A DNA stretch of 64,000 bases from Bacillota bacterium (GTDB lineage: Bacteria; Bacillota; Clostridia; Christensenellales; Aristaeellaceae). The stretch is taken from contig JAEZHM010000154.1 in assembly GCA_023416585.1 (NCBI GenBank), positions 248,001 to 312,000 on the forward strand, read 5' to 3'. The position numbers were made by a program, and so were the translations under genes. The notes under the pieces are model-generated. The model searched no databases. It was not told the origin of the DNA and saw only the letters and a program-made list of their open reading frames with translations. How positions within the stretch are numbered: the stretch's first letter is position 1; each line of letters opens with the position of its first letter. Positions 41,454 through 50,438 of the stretch are shown here, piece after piece.

Positions 41454-42722
41454 TTATATTTGGCACTTCCATAATCCAAGGCCAGGCGCATCCACATAGT
41501 AAAGTTCCTCGCCGTCCTTTAGGGTATTCCAGCCGTTCTTAAGTAGTTGGGGGTCATAGAGGCGCATAGCTTCCCGCACGTCCATATGTTTAAAACCCAC
41601 GCTTTCCACTTCCTCCTTGGACAAAAGCTTGGGGTCGGTAGCGTAGGTGATTTTGAACCGGCCGTCCGATGAACCATGGATCAAATGGGCAGAAACCATC
41701 AGCAGATTTTCAAAAACGCCCTGTTCGCACAAATCAAGTATGTGCCGGGTACCCGTGTACCCATAGGCCCGGATAGCCTTGTCCACTTCTGCGTTTTCGC
41801 CAAAGGTGCAGATTCCCGGTGCCAGTACTACCAGCTCGCCGCCATCTTCCACAATCATCCTGGTACGGTAGATGGCTTTGTTACCCACCCAGGTGGAGCG
41901 GTACTCTTCCGGTTCCAGGTACGCAACCACCTTTTTGGCGGGGCGGTCCACGAAGCTTATGTTGAGTTCCTGGGATAATGCAACCGCCTGTTCAAATGCA
42001 TCCCGCTGATCGCCGATATATAAACCGTGAAGATTTACATCCTCCGTAGACTTATTTACAACGGTCAGGATATAGACAAGAGGCAGATCCCGCAAAAACC
42101 GTTCCTGGGCATAGTCGAAAACCTGGCGCACCGGGGCATGGTCGTTGCCAAGCGCCTTTTCCGCACCGCAAACAGCCCCTAGCATATGGGTCTTGTTGAT
42201 CATCTGCCGGCCGCCAACGCCCACGAATATGTTTTTGCTGTAGTTGGCCATGCCGGCTACTTCGTGGGGCACAACTTGGCCAACGGAGAGGATCAGGTTA
42301 TAGTCGCCTTCAAAAAGCCTGCTATTTACTTCTACGCCGATGTCTGTTTCAAACAAGCCTCCCGAAACGCTGCGTACAAACTCACTTGGAACTGTGCCCA
42401 GCATGACTGTGTCGGTACGCCAGTTATGGGTTAAAAATCGTTCAGGCGGAATATCGCCGAACATACGCCTGATTTCCTCATTCGTCATGGTAATGTGGGT
42501 ACCGGTGGCGGGAAGGATATCCACCTGCGCATGGACGCACAGCTTATGATAGAATATTTGCGTGATCAGCCCGGCCATGGAATAGAAGCGGGTGATGTCT
42601 GGAGGAATGATAAGTACTTTTTGGAGTGCAGGATACTGCGCAAGTAACCGGTCAAGGCATCCGGAGATTTCATCGATGGAGATAGGCTGGCTTTTTGACG
42701 TAATAGCAATCGTGTTCACCAT
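41454..42722 (-). CDS. LarA-family (DUF2088) protein, lactate racemase-like
   Basis: The ATG ending at 42722 follows AAAGGAG by five bases. The 422-residue protein matches the LarA family, which uses a nickel-pincer cofactor to move hydrogen between hydroxy-acid epimers: FLTHNWRTD, GQVVPHEVAGMANYSKNIFVG and INKTHMLGAV carry the conserved histidines and lysine. Besides lactate racemases the family includes epimerases of sugar acids. The neighbouring glycosidase and dehydrogenases favour a sugar-derived substrate here. No larB/larC/larE cofactor genes are present in the window. It runs divergently from the thioredoxin-reductase-like gene. Confidence 0.82.
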   Translation of the reverse strand: MVNTIAITSKSQPISIDEISGCLDRLLAQYPALQKVLIIPPDITRFYSMAGLITQIFYHKLCVHAQVDILPATGTHITMTNEEIRRMFGDIPPERFLTHNWRTDTVMLGTVPSEFVRSVSGGLFETDIGVEVNSRLFEGDYNLILSVGQVVPHEVAGMANYSKNIFVGVGGRQMINKTHMLGAVCGAEKALGNDHAPVRQVFDYAQERFLRDLPLVYILTVVNKSTEDVNLHGLYIGDQRDAFEQAVALSQELNISFVDRPAKKVVAYLEPEEYRSTWVGNKAIYRTRMIVEDGGELVVLAPGICTFGENAEVDKAIRAYGYTGTRHILDLCEQGVFENLLMVSAHLIHGSSDGRFKITYATDPKLLSKEEVESVGFKHMDVREAMRLYDPQLLKNGWNTLKDGEELYYVDAPGLGLWKCQI

Positions 42723-42949
42723 ATACTCCTTTGCGTAGAGCACGCATGTCAAATGGATTTGGCTCCATTATACACGAAACAATTTTACCATGTAAGGGAA
42801 ATGCAAATATAAGCAGCAAATCGGCAAGAATAAGAAGCGTGCATGATGGACAGATTGTCCGCCATGAAATGATCCGCCTCAAAATGGGATTGACAAGCAT
42901 GGCGGATGCTGTTATTTTGATCAGTAGAAACGCAAAGGAGGAAACGGCT

Positions 42950-43801
42950 TTGCTAGACATTGCCATTGTGGGCGGAGGGCCTGCAGGATGGTCCGCTGCC
43001 ATTACGGCCAGGATGCGGAACCAGGAGGTTTGTGTGTTCTCTCCAATAGAGGACAGCACATGGCTATATAAAGCGGACAAGGTAGAAAATTATCCTGGCT
43101 TGCCGGGCATCAGTGGAAAAGGGATGCTGGACGCATTTGAGCGTCAGGCGAAAGATATGGGCGCTGCCCTTCAACGGGCCGTGGTACGGCAGATCATGGA
43201 AAACGGCGCCAGCTTTATGCTGCTGGCGGAAAACGAGGTAATCGAAGCCAGGACGGTGATTCTGGCCATGGGCACCGCACGGCCCAAGCCGCTCCCCGGG
43301 GAAGCGGAATACCTAGGCCGTGGTGTGAGCTATTGCGGAACATGCGATGGTATGTTCTATAAGGGTAAGAAGGTAGCGGTTTTATCCAGCGGCGAACAGG
43401 GTATGCATGAGGCCAACTTCCTGGCCGGGCTGGCAGAGGAGCTTGTTTATTTCCCGCTTAAAAAGCACAACACCGGGGGGCTGGATGAGCGCGTGAAATA
43501 TTTTGATGAAAAGCCTGTGGAAATTAAGGAGGCGGAAGGCGGCCTTACGGTCATTACCAATAGGGGAATGCACGGCGCCGCAGGCGTGTTTGTTTTCCGC
43601 CCAGCAGTAGCAATCGATCAGCTGCTTCCGGGGCTGAAAACGGAAGGTGCCTTTATTCCTGTTAACCGTTTTATGGAAACAAATCTGCCGGGCGTCTTTG
43701 CCGCCGGCGACTGTACGGGGCAGCCGCTGCAGATAGCAAAGGCGGTAGGCGAGGGGAATATTGCGGCCATCCGTGCTTCGGAGTACAACCCTGTTCCCTG
43801 A
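42950..43801 (+). CDS. thioredoxin reductase-like FAD/NAD(P) oxidoreductase
   Basis: A TTG start at 42950 is supported by AAAGGAGG seven bases upstream; the open frame extends to 42731 but that part is not protein-like for the family. The 283-residue protein has an N-terminal FAD-binding LDIAIVGGGPAGWSAAI, the redox-active disulphide YCGTCDG at about residue 130, and the C-terminal GVFAAGDCTGQPLQIAKAVGEG. It is shorter than standard TrxB and lacks a clear second Rossmann GxGxxA (the segment reads VAVLSSGEQG). It may therefore accept electrons from a donor other than NADPH, as some clostridial flavin-thioredoxin reductases do. Confidence 0.78.
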   Translation: MLDIAIVGGGPAGWSAAITARMRNQEVCVFSPIEDSTWLYKADKVENYPGLPGISGKGMLDAFERQAKDMGAALQRAVVRQIMENGASFMLLAENEVIEARTVILAMGTARPKPLPGEAEYLGRGVSYCGTCDGMFYKGKKVAVLSSGEQGMHEANFLAGLAEELVYFPLKKHNTGGLDERVKYFDEKPVEIKEAEGGLTVITNRGMHGAAGVFVFRPAVAIDQLLPGLKTEGAFIPVNRFMETNLPGVFAAGDCTGQPLQIAKAVGEGNIAAIRASEYNPVP

Positions 43802-43905
43802 AAAGGGATGCTTTTGAATGCTTGATGCGTTTGTTGAGGGAGAGACTTAACTCCATATGGAATACACTTAAGCTTCGCTGGGCCATGCGACCAAGGAGGA
43901 ATCCC

Positions 43906-44670
43906 ATGAAAAAAGGAATCAGTTTTGCTCTCGTTTCGATTCTGCTGGTTGGTTTATTCGCTCTGCCTGCATCGGCACAGCCACTGACACTGGGCCAATC
44001 TCTGACGGGGGAAGTATCCTATCCGGAAGGGAGCACGGTGGATAACGCCAAATTCCTGCTTACCTATACCTATCCGCAGATCGTAGCTGATATAGAAGCG
44101 GATAAAAACATCAACACCTACTACCAGGAAATGGCGGATGATCTTTTAAAAGAAACAGCACCCGTACTGTACGACCAGGCCAAGGAAGCCATGAATGCGG
44201 ATGTATCCGCCTATATGCATATTAATTATCAGGTAACATCAAATAGGGATGACTTTTTCTCTGTCGTGCTTTCCCAGGAGGAATTCATGGGCGTGGCTGA
44301 ATCGCAGACCATCCAGGCCAATGTGTTCGCAAGGTTGGGTGACAACGCCGGCGGCCTTGTCACCTTGCCGGCCGTGCTGGGCCTTTCGGATGAGGACGAG
44401 GTGAATGCCACGAACCTCGTCGATACGGTCTACCGGCTGGTGTGGGATATCATTGTGGAACAGATGCAAACGGGAACAGTGGAATACTTTGAGGAATTGA
44501 CAGAAGAAAACCTGTTTGCTGAATTTTATCCGGAGAGCGATTTCTATTTGGACGATCAGGGAAACATCGTATTCTTTGTGCAGCCTTCCACAATCGCAAG
44601 CGGCGCAGCGGGACTGCTTACATTCCCGTTTTCTCCGGCGGAGCTGATAAGCGAGATGCCAAAGGGCTGA
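43906..44670 (+). CDS. exported DUF3298-type protein
   Basis: AAGGAGG before the ATG at 43906 fixes the start. Residues 1-25 are a Sec signal peptide ending LPASAQ. The mature 230 residues show a beta-sandwich domain of the DUF3298/RsiV type: YPQIVADIEADKNINTYYQ, then MHINYQVTSNRDDFFSVVLSQEEFMG, and near the end YLDDQGNIVFFVQP. Such domains occur in cell-surface polysaccharide-binding or anti-sigma proteins. No sigma gene is beside it. It is followed by decayed sugar-metabolism genes. Confidence 0.72.
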   Translation: MKKGISFALVSILLVGLFALPASAQPLTLGQSLTGEVSYPEGSTVDNAKFLLTYTYPQIVADIEADKNINTYYQEMADDLLKETAPVLYDQAKEAMNADVSAYMHINYQVTSNRDDFFSVVLSQEEFMGVAESQTIQANVFARLGDNAGGLVTLPAVLGLSDEDEVNATNLVDTVYRLVWDIIVEQMQTGTVEYFEELTEENLFAEFYPESDFYLDDQGNIVFFVQPSTIASGAAGLLTFPFSPAELISEMPKG

Positions 44671-44712
44671 AATCTAACGGTATTTCCATATAGGCTGCAG
44701 GCCCATTAAGGC

Positions 44713-45024
44713 TTGCAGCTTTTGTTAAAGTATCCGGACTTTTGCCTGAACGTACACATTCAGGGTGATGGCAGCGCGCAGCCCAACGTGGATAACTGTG
44801 AGGAAACTTTCCTGCACCTGTTCCGCGTCTTAAAAGAGATTGGGTATGACAAGGGTGGTTCGGCCGCATGCCCCTAGGTGGCCACGAATGGAGCGAAGTC
44901 CATAGACTACGCCTATGAGACGGACAGGAGACTGGCATTTTGCAATCCCTCAGCGCAAAAGTATATTGATCATCTTAGGCCGCAGGGGATTAATCCTCTG
45001 CGGCCTAAAGCAAAAAGAATGTGA
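44713..45024 (+). pseudogene. sugar-phosphate isomerase/epimerase remnant
   Basis: The plus strand reads KYPDFCLNVHIQGDGSAQPN and NCEETFLHLFRVLKEIGYDKG, then meets a stop at 44875-44877 and continues in frame with ATNGAKSIDYAYETDRRLAF. This is the C-terminal half of a TIM-barrel sugar isomerase/epimerase of the xylose-isomerase-like fold. There is no start codon. The frame finally runs into the terminator hairpin at 44975. It belongs to the sugar-gene neighbourhood, with ThuA and GH30 relatives downstream. Confidence 0.55.
44975..45008. terminator. long terminator-like hairpin
   Basis: TTAGGCCGCAG pairs with CTGCGGCCTAA around a GGGATTAATCC loop that can itself fold. An A-rich tract follows on the plus strand. 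It closes transcription from the DUF3298 gene and the decayed isomerase. Confidence 0.65.
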
Positions 45025-45162
45025 GCCATACCTTTATTTTTCTGGCAGCAAGTGACAATACTACGGTGTTTTCTGACATCCTGTGCTGCTAGACAAAGCG
45101 GTGCAGGATTTGCATTGAACAAGATGGAAATATATAGGCCAAACAGCCACAGGAGGAATACG

Positions 45163-45461
45163 ATGGACGGCAAAATCAAAGTGGCCGTTCTGGTAGAAGG
45201 TCACCCGTATGATGTAGTCAGTTTTCAAAACATGCTTTGGTCCTTTGAAGACTGCGACTGTTTTGTTCAGCCCCCTGGATGTTTCAGACGCTTCTGACTA
45301 CAGACAACGCAAACAGCATTAAGACGATTGGCTGGGCACGCATGTACAAAAACAGCCGCGTGTTCTGCTACGCATCGGGCCACGACCATATGACTTATGA
45401 TCACGCATCGTTCCGCAAACTTATTCATAACGGTCTTTGCTGGTGCGCACTTAAAAGCTGA
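45163..45461 (+). pseudogene. internally deleted ThuA-like protein gene
   Basis: An AGGAGG site leads into MDGKIKVAVLVEGHPYDVVSF and NMLWSFEDCDCFVQP, the start of a ThuA-like (trehalose-utilisation, glutamine-amidotransferase fold) protein. A run of five C at 45271-45275 shifts the frame, and then LLTTDNANSIKTIGWARMY and NSRVFCYASGHDHM appear in the other frame, the expected C-terminus. About 150 codons in the middle are gone. The gene is inactive. It stood just ahead of the GH30 gene and probably in its operon. Confidence 0.7.
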
Positions 45462-45491
45462 TACGGCAAATATATGCAATGGGGGGCACGT

Positions 45492-46838
45492 ATGAAACTT
45501 ACGCTTGCAAGCACGGTATACTTACGGGGCAAAGTGAAAAAGGCTCAGCAAACGGCGGCTTTTGAAGCGGATCTGGGCGTGGAAAACCACGTTGTTAACC
45601 TGTACCCCGGGGTAAGGTACCAGGAGATCATGGGGTTTGGCGGCGCAATCACGGAGGCGGCTGGATATGTGTTTTCCAGAATGAGCGGGGAGAAGCAGCA
45701 GGAGATATTGGATGCGTACTTCGGCCACGAAGGCAACCAATACACCATGGCCCGGGTTTCCATTGACAGCTGCGATTTTGCATTGGGCAACTATTCAGCC
45801 GTCACCGATTCCAAGGATGAAAAGCTCACCACCTTCACGCTGGAAAGGGACGAACAGTATGTGCTGCCGCTGCTTGGCCGTGCCCAGGAGACCGCGAAAA
45901 CTCGCCTTGCCTTGATGCTTTCGCCCTGGAGCCCCCCTGCGTTCATGAAAAGCAACGGTCAAAAAAACGGCGGCGGTTATCTATTGCCGGAATACTATGG
46001 GCAGTGGGCCAATTACGTCTGCCGCTACATCAGGGAATATAAGGCCCGGGGATTTGACGTCCCCATGATCACCGTGCAGAACGAGCCAAAGGCCGTGCAA
46101 ACATGGGATTCCTGCATTTATACGGCCGAGGAGGAGAAAGTCTTCCTGCGGGATTTCCTGTATCCTGCCCTTGAAAAGAACGGTCTTGCTGATGTGGGTA
46201 TCTACATTTGGGACCATAACAAGGAACGGGTATACGAACGCGCCAGGGATATCTTGGACGAAGGGACCATCAAAATGGTGAAAGGTGTTGCTTTCCACTG
46301 GTATAGCGGCGAACATTTTGACGCGGTGCGTTTGGTGGCCGAGCAGTTCCCGGACAAGAAGCTGGTATTCTCCGAAGGCTGCGTGGAATACAGCCGCTTT
46401 GGAGTTGATGACCAGCTTACCCATGCCAGGATGTACGCCCATGACATCATAGGCAACCTGAAGGCAGGCATGCATGGTTATTTTGATTGGAATATCCTTC
46501 TCGACGATAAGGGCGGCCCCAACCATATGGGTAACTTCTGCGAGGCGCCGCTCATGTGCAATCCAATGCTGAATACGGTGGAGAAAAAGCTCAGCTTCGA
46601 GTATATCGGCCATTTCAGCCGCTTCATAAAACCGGGCGCTTTAAGAATCGCATCCTCCGCCTATACAGATAAGATAGATACCGTGTCCTTTTTGAACCCG
46701 GATGGCACGCTGGTCTCTGTATATCTTAATAAAACGGGCAGGGCGCTGCCGGTGGTCATCCGCCTGAATGGTCAGGCGGCTTCCTTTACGCTGCCCGCAA
46801 ACGCCATTGCCACAGGGATCATTGACGGAGTACAGTAA
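45492..46838 (+). CDS. GH30-family glycosidase (glucosylceramidase-like)
   Basis: The ATG at 45492 is preceded by GGGGGGC. The 448-residue protein has the GH30 (beta/alpha)8 barrel plus a beta domain: acid/base E198 in ITVQNEPKAVQTWDS, nucleophile E295 in LVFSEGCVEY, and the barrel start GFGGAITEAAGYVF. The C-terminal 70 residues form the small beta-sandwich that flanks the barrel in this family. There is no signal peptide, so it acts inside the cell on imported beta-glucosides or xylosides. Substrate cannot be fixed from sequence. The LarA-type gene, the zinc dehydrogenase and the decayed ThuA gene suggest a sugar-catabolic module. Confidence 0.88.
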   Translation: MKLTLASTVYLRGKVKKAQQTAAFEADLGVENHVVNLYPGVRYQEIMGFGGAITEAAGYVFSRMSGEKQQEILDAYFGHEGNQYTMARVSIDSCDFALGNYSAVTDSKDEKLTTFTLERDEQYVLPLLGRAQETAKTRLALMLSPWSPPAFMKSNGQKNGGGYLLPEYYGQWANYVCRYIREYKARGFDVPMITVQNEPKAVQTWDSCIYTAEEEKVFLRDFLYPALEKNGLADVGIYIWDHNKERVYERARDILDEGTIKMVKGVAFHWYSGEHFDAVRLVAEQFPDKKLVFSEGCVEYSRFGVDDQLTHARMYAHDIIGNLKAGMHGYFDWNILLDDKGGPNHMGNFCEAPLMCNPMLNTVEKKLSFEYIGHFSRFIKPGALRIASSAYTDKIDTVSFLNPDGTLVSVYLNKTGRALPVVIRLNGQAASFTLPANAIATGIIDGVQ

Positions 46839-46852
46839 ACTCAAAGCTTAAA

Positions 46853-46888
46853 GAATCCCCATGCTTTTCAATGAAAGCATGGGGATTC
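46853..46888. terminator. strong hairpin between convergent genes
   Basis: A perfect 15-base-pair stem (GAATCCCCATGCTTT with AAAGCATGGGGATTC) around a six-base loop lies between the GH30 gene and the convergent zinc dehydrogenase. T tracts are weak, but the position and stability fit a bidirectional terminator. Confidence 0.7.
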
Positions 46889-46909
46889 AGCTTATGAAGG
46901 AAAGGAGAG

Positions 46910-47932
46910 TCATTCGCCTTCCATTTTGATAAGCACCTTGCCGCCCTGGCGGCAGGCAGGCTCCTCAAATACCCGCAGGATATCATCAAGCTTAAGCTCA
47001 AGGCTGATAATATCCCGGACATTGATCTTTTCTTCTGCCAGAAGGGAAATGGCTCTGGTGAAAGTGTATGGGTTGATGAAGGAGGCGGTGATGTGCAGCT
47101 CCTTGGCGAAAACCTCATAAGGCTTGATTGCTATCTCCGCACCTGGCGGCGTGAGGCCAAAGAACATCACCGTAGCCCCGCGGCCCGCAAGCTTTACAGC
47201 CTGGGTCATGGTCTTTACGCTGCCCACGCACTCGATCACGCAATCCACATTTGGATAGCCTGTAAGTATGGATTCCAGATCCTCGTGTGTGGGGTCGACA
47301 GCCCTGTCGGCGCCAAGTTTCAGCGCCAATCCGCGCTTTTGTTCCGTAGGCTCGGAAACGATAATGTACGCCGCGCCCTTAAGCTTTGCAAGCTGAAGCA
47401 TGATCAACCCGATGGGGCCGGCTCCAATCACCAACACCGTCTGTCCGGCACGAATTTTGCATAGGTCGATGCCGTGCACACAGCAGGAGACAGTTTCGGA
47501 AAGGGCGGCATGCTTGAGCGGCATATGGTCCGGGATTTGATACACTTGCTTTTCTGGCACGGTGAGGAACTCGGCAAATCCACCCCGGGCGGTAGTGCCA
47601 TAGCCGGTCATCTGGGTGCAGAAATGGCCCATGGCATTACGGCAGTAAAAGCACTGGCCGCACATTTCGTTGGGATCCACAGCCACACGGTCACCGGCTT
47701 TGACCTGTGTGACATCCTTGCCTGTTTCCACCACCACCCCGGACATCTCATGCCCGAGAATGTTAGGAGGCGTCACCGGCGCAGCGCCGGGATCGCCCTC
47801 ATATATGTGGATATCCGTTCCGCATACGCCGCAATAGGCAATTTTGATGCGCACATCCTTGGGGCCTAGATCCAGTTCCTGTACATTCTGTACTCCAACA
47901 TCATGCTTCCCGAAAAAAACGGCTGCCTTCAT
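46910..47932 (-). CDS. zinc-dependent medium-chain dehydrogenase (sorbitol/threonine type)
   Basis: This 340-residue enzyme has the zinc-binding dehydrogenase layout: catalytic zinc ligands in CGVCGTDIHIYEG and GHEMSG, the structural-zinc cysteines CGQCFYC with the fourth in FCTQM, and the Rossmann motif VIGAGPIGLIMLQLAK at about residues 168-184. It oxidises a sugar alcohol or other secondary alcohol using NAD(P). The neighbouring GH30 and LarA genes support sugar or polyol catabolism; the exact substrate is unknown. The gene is convergent to the GH30 gene. An AGGGAAACAA site precedes the ATG. Confidence 0.87.
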   Translation of the reverse strand: MKAAVFFGKHDVGVQNVQELDLGPKDVRIKIAYCGVCGTDIHIYEGDPGAAPVTPPNILGHEMSGVVVETGKDVTQVKAGDRVAVDPNEMCGQCFYCRNAMGHFCTQMTGYGTTARGGFAEFLTVPEKQVYQIPDHMPLKHAALSETVSCCVHGIDLCKIRAGQTVLVIGAGPIGLIMLQLAKLKGAAYIIVSEPTEQKRGLALKLGADRAVDPTHEDLESILTGYPNVDCVIECVGSVKTMTQAVKLAGRGATVMFFGLTPPGAEIAIKPYEVFAKELHITASFINPYTFTRAISLLAEEKINVRDIISLELKLDDILRVFEEPACRQGGKVLIKMEGE

Positions 47933-47956
47933 TTGTTTCCCTCCAGAGCAATCATT

Positions 47957-48001
47957 AAAACGGGCTCTTGCCTAATGATACACTTATGCAAAAGCCCGTT
48001 T
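47957..48001 (-). terminator. terminator after nrdR
   Basis: AAACGGGCT pairs with AGCCCGTTT around a loop that continues to pair in part (TTGC/GCAA). On the minus strand a T-rich tract follows. It ends the nrdR transcript ahead of the dehydrogenase. Confidence 0.7.
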
Positions 48002-48005
48002 GTGT

Positions 48006-48485
48006 TCAGTTGTTATCTTCCTTGCGGTGCTGGTTTTCGCTCAAAAGCTTAGTAAGTTCTTCCATGAAGCTTGAGACATCGGTGAACTGGCGGTATACGG
48101 AAGCAAAACGGACATATGACACTTCATCCAGTTTCTTCAGCTCCGCCATCACCATTTCGCCGATTTGACGTGTGGTGACCTCCGCCTCCATGGTGTTATA
48201 GACGCCCTGCTCAATACGGGTGACGATGCCGTCGATTTCTGTCAGAGAGACCGGGCGCTTTTCGCAGGCGTGTAAAATGCCGTTGCGGATTTTCTGGCTG
48301 TCAAATGGCTCCCTGCGCTTGTCTTTTTTAACTACCAGCAGGGGAACCAGTTCAATTTTCTCATACGTTGTAAACCGGCGCCCGCATTGCATGCATTCCC
48401 TGCGGCGGCGTATGCTGTTGCCCTCCTCGGTAGGGCGGGAATCAATTACCTTACTGTCAGGGCAACTGCAATACTGGCATCTCAT
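48006..48485 (-). CDS. nrdR: transcriptional repressor NrdR
   Basis: The start at 48485 (MRCQYCSCPDSKVIDSRPTE) is set by GGAAGAG and by the family: the zinc ribbon C3-C6-C31-C34 must be N-terminal. An ATP-cone domain follows (about 48-140) with KKDKRREPFDSQKIRNGI. NrdR senses ATP/dATP and represses ribonucleotide reductase genes at NrdR boxes. Length (159 residues) and the RRRECMQCGRRFTTYE motif are canonical. It is downstream of sigG and the ylmC-type gene, as in many Clostridia. Confidence 0.95.
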   Translation of the reverse strand: MRCQYCSCPDSKVIDSRPTEEGNSIRRRRECMQCGRRFTTYEKIELVPLLVVKKDKRREPFDSQKIRNGILHACEKRPVSLTEIDGIVTRIEQGVYNTMEAEVTTRQIGEMVMAELKKLDEVSYVRFASVYRQFTDVSSFMEELTKLLSENQHRKEDNN

Positions 48486-48603
48486 GTGATCTCTTCCTTC
48501 GGGACGGGGACCCGTCTCCAACATTTTATTATGTATTATATCCCAATCCCCAAGGTACGTAAAGGGAAAGATTGATTTTCACTAATTATTGGGAACGTAG
48601 AAT

Positions 48604-48843
48604 TCACAGATCCTCAATGTTGACAAGAATCACATCATCACCAATCTTGCAGATCCTGTCCCATGGTATGACGATGCCGCACTTTTCACCCCTTAGCATC
48701 GACAGCATATTGAACTCCCCTGGTACAACAATGGCTTGAACCACGCCATCCTTTTCACAAAACTCGATATCTATCACCTTGCCCAGGCGGCGGCCGTCGC
48801 AGGTGTTCACCACGTCCTTGGTGCGCATTTCCGATAAGCTCAC
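48604..48843 (-). CDS. ylmC: YlmC/YmxH-family sporulation protein (PRC barrel)
   Basis: I choose a GTG start at 48843, eight bases after GGGGGAGGTG, which gives a 79-residue product of normal length; longer frames to 48990 run into the upstream region. The sequence shows LSEMRTKDVVNTCDGRRLGKV, FCEKDGVVQAIVVPG and GIVIPWDRICKIGDDVILV, the PRC-barrel pattern of the YlmC/YmxH family found near sigG or sigE in spore formers. Its exact role in sporulation is not established. It lies between nrdR and a zinc-ribbon membrane protein. Confidence 0.88.
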   Translation of the reverse strand: MSLSEMRTKDVVNTCDGRRLGKVIDIEFCEKDGVVQAIVVPGEFNMLSMLRGEKCGIVIPWDRICKIGDDVILVNIEDL

Positions 48844-49053
48844 GGGTATGCACCTCCCCCTTCTTACATGTATGCTATGGGAAGGGGAAAGTTGCGCGCC
48901 TGTTTGAAGTGCCAAACGAGGGCTTGTAGTCGGGTAAGGCGGCTTTTGTACTACGTCATTTGCATTTTGAATAGGAAATGGTACAATCACATTGCTGATA
49001 AATATGGGTAAATCATGGCTGTTGCCTAAGGCTTATAAGGAAAGGGAGCAAAT

Positions 49054-49503
49054 ATGAAAATCTGTCCCAAGTGCCAGGCGGGTAATAACGACGATGCTAT
49101 ATACTGCAAGGATTGCGGCACGTCGCTAAGCAAGACAGCCATAAAGAAAGCAGAGGAATTACTAAAAGCGGAATCGGAAAAAAGGGAGCGCAAAGAACAG
49201 CGCACAAGACGAATGCTTTGTGCGCTGATAGTTGTATTTGCGGTGTTGGACATTGTGATCCTGGGGTCATCCATCTTCCGCGGCAACATTACTTTTATCA
49301 TGCTTGTTCTCTTGCTGACCATCCCGGCTGGGTACGTGGCGATCTTTCATGCTGATGCGCTGTTTCAACTGAATTATTCCAAGGATATTGAGAATATCCA
49401 TGATGTGGAACCCAGCGAATGGTACTATTTTAAATGCAAAGCGACAGGCATCGGCGTAGTGATTTTGGGTACCATTTCGCTGTGTGTACTCGCATTTTCT
49501 TGA
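49054..49503 (+). CDS. zinc-ribbon membrane protein of unknown function
   Basis: This 149-residue protein begins with a zinc ribbon (CPKCQAGNNDDAIYCKDCG), then a charged helix (about 30-52), two close membrane segments (about 54-72 and 78-97) and a third near the C-terminus (about 130-148). The arrangement recalls bacterial zinc-ribbon membrane proteins linked to cell-envelope stress, but no family name is certain. It is transcribed opposite to the sporulation genes on both sides. GAAAGGGAG precedes the ATG. Confidence 0.75.
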   Translation: MKICPKCQAGNNDDAIYCKDCGTSLSKTAIKKAEELLKAESEKRERKEQRTRRMLCALIVVFAVLDIVILGSSIFRGNITFIMLVLLLTIPAGYVAIFHADALFQLNYSKDIENIHDVEPSEWYYFKCKATGIGVVILGTISLCVLAFS

Positions 49504-49545
49504 AAATAACTGCCGCCATATACATTGTTTGATATGATACGAGTA

Positions 49546-49570
49546 AGCGCGCCGGTTTTGCCGGCGCGCT
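49546..49570. terminator. strong G+C-rich terminator
   Basis: AGCGCGCCGG pairs with CCGGCGCGCT over ten base pairs with a TTTTG loop and a short T tract. It separates the zinc-ribbon gene from the convergent sigG. Confidence 0.8.
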
Positions 49571-49578
49571 TTCCTGCA

Positions 49579-50367
49579 TTACATCTGCTGCACCTGCACA
49601 TGCTTTCGCATGTGGAGCAGCGCGTTTTTCTCCAGGCGTGACACTTGGGCCTGGCTGATGCCGATCTCGTTGGCTACTTCCATCTGCGTGCGGCCCTCGA
49701 AAAACCTGAGCCTCAAAATGCGCTTTTCCCTGTCGTTCAGGCGGCGCATGGCTTCCTTGATGGTGATCTCCTCGAGCCAGGCCTCGTCCACGTGTTTGTC
49801 GTCCTTCACCTGGTCCATGATATAGATGGCGTCACCGCCGTCGTTGTATACGGGCTCAAAGAGGGAGACGGGATCCTGAATGGCTTCCAAGGCGAACACC
49901 ACATCCTCACGGGGGATGTGCAGTTCGGCGGCCAATTCGGTCACGGTTGGCTCCCGGTTAAGCTGCCCGGCCAGACGGTCACGTGCTTGCAGCGCCTTGT
50001 AGGCGATGTCCCTAAGCGACCGTGAGACCCTAATCGCATTGTTGTCCCTCAGATACCGCCGGATTTCGCCAATAATCATGGGAACCGCATACGTGGAAAA
50101 CCTGACGTTTTGCGTCACATCAAAGTTGTCCAGGGCCTTGATAAGCCCGATGCAGCCCACCTGGAACAGGTCGTCCACATTCTCACCCCTGTTGGTGAAG
50201 CGTTGGATCACGCTTAAGACCAAACGCAGGTTGCCGCGGATGAATTCCTCCCGCGCCGCCTGATCGCCGCTGTGGACCAGGGGGAAAAGCTGGCGCATGC
50301 GTTCATTGTTTAAAACGGGCAAAGAGGATGTGTCTACGCCGCAGATTTCTACCTTTCCTGTTGCCAT
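49579..50367 (-). CDS. sigG: forespore sigma factor SigG
   Basis: The ATG at 50367 is preceded by GGAGGAA. The protein of 262 residues is a group-3 sporulation sigma factor: region 2 (NLRLVLSVIQRFTNRGENVDDLFQVGCIGLIKALDNFD), region 3 and region 4 (MRRLNDREKRILRLRFFEGRTQMEVANEIGISQAQVSRLEKNAL). The N-terminal MATGKVEICGVDTSSLPVLN is the typical SigG leader, which distinguishes it from SigF. SigG drives late forespore genes. It lies right after sigE, the standard order in Clostridia and Bacilli. Confidence 0.95.
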   Translation of the reverse strand: MATGKVEICGVDTSSLPVLNNERMRQLFPLVHSGDQAAREEFIRGNLRLVLSVIQRFTNRGENVDDLFQVGCIGLIKALDNFDVTQNVRFSTYAVPMIIGEIRRYLRDNNAIRVSRSLRDIAYKALQARDRLAGQLNREPTVTELAAELHIPREDVVFALEAIQDPVSLFEPVYNDGGDAIYIMDQVKDDKHVDEAWLEEITIKEAMRRLNDREKRILRLRFFEGRTQMEVANEIGISQAQVSRLEKNALLHMRKHVQVQQM

Positions 50368-50438
50368 ACCGCATTCCTCCACGATTCCGGATGAATGCAG
50401 TATGACCCCGTAAAAGGTGTTTTATGCCGTGCGACAAA

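Noticed and set aside
45981..46613. 210-codon minus-strand frame inside the GH30 gene
   Set aside because: Antisense shadow; both GH30 catalytic glutamates are on the plus strand.
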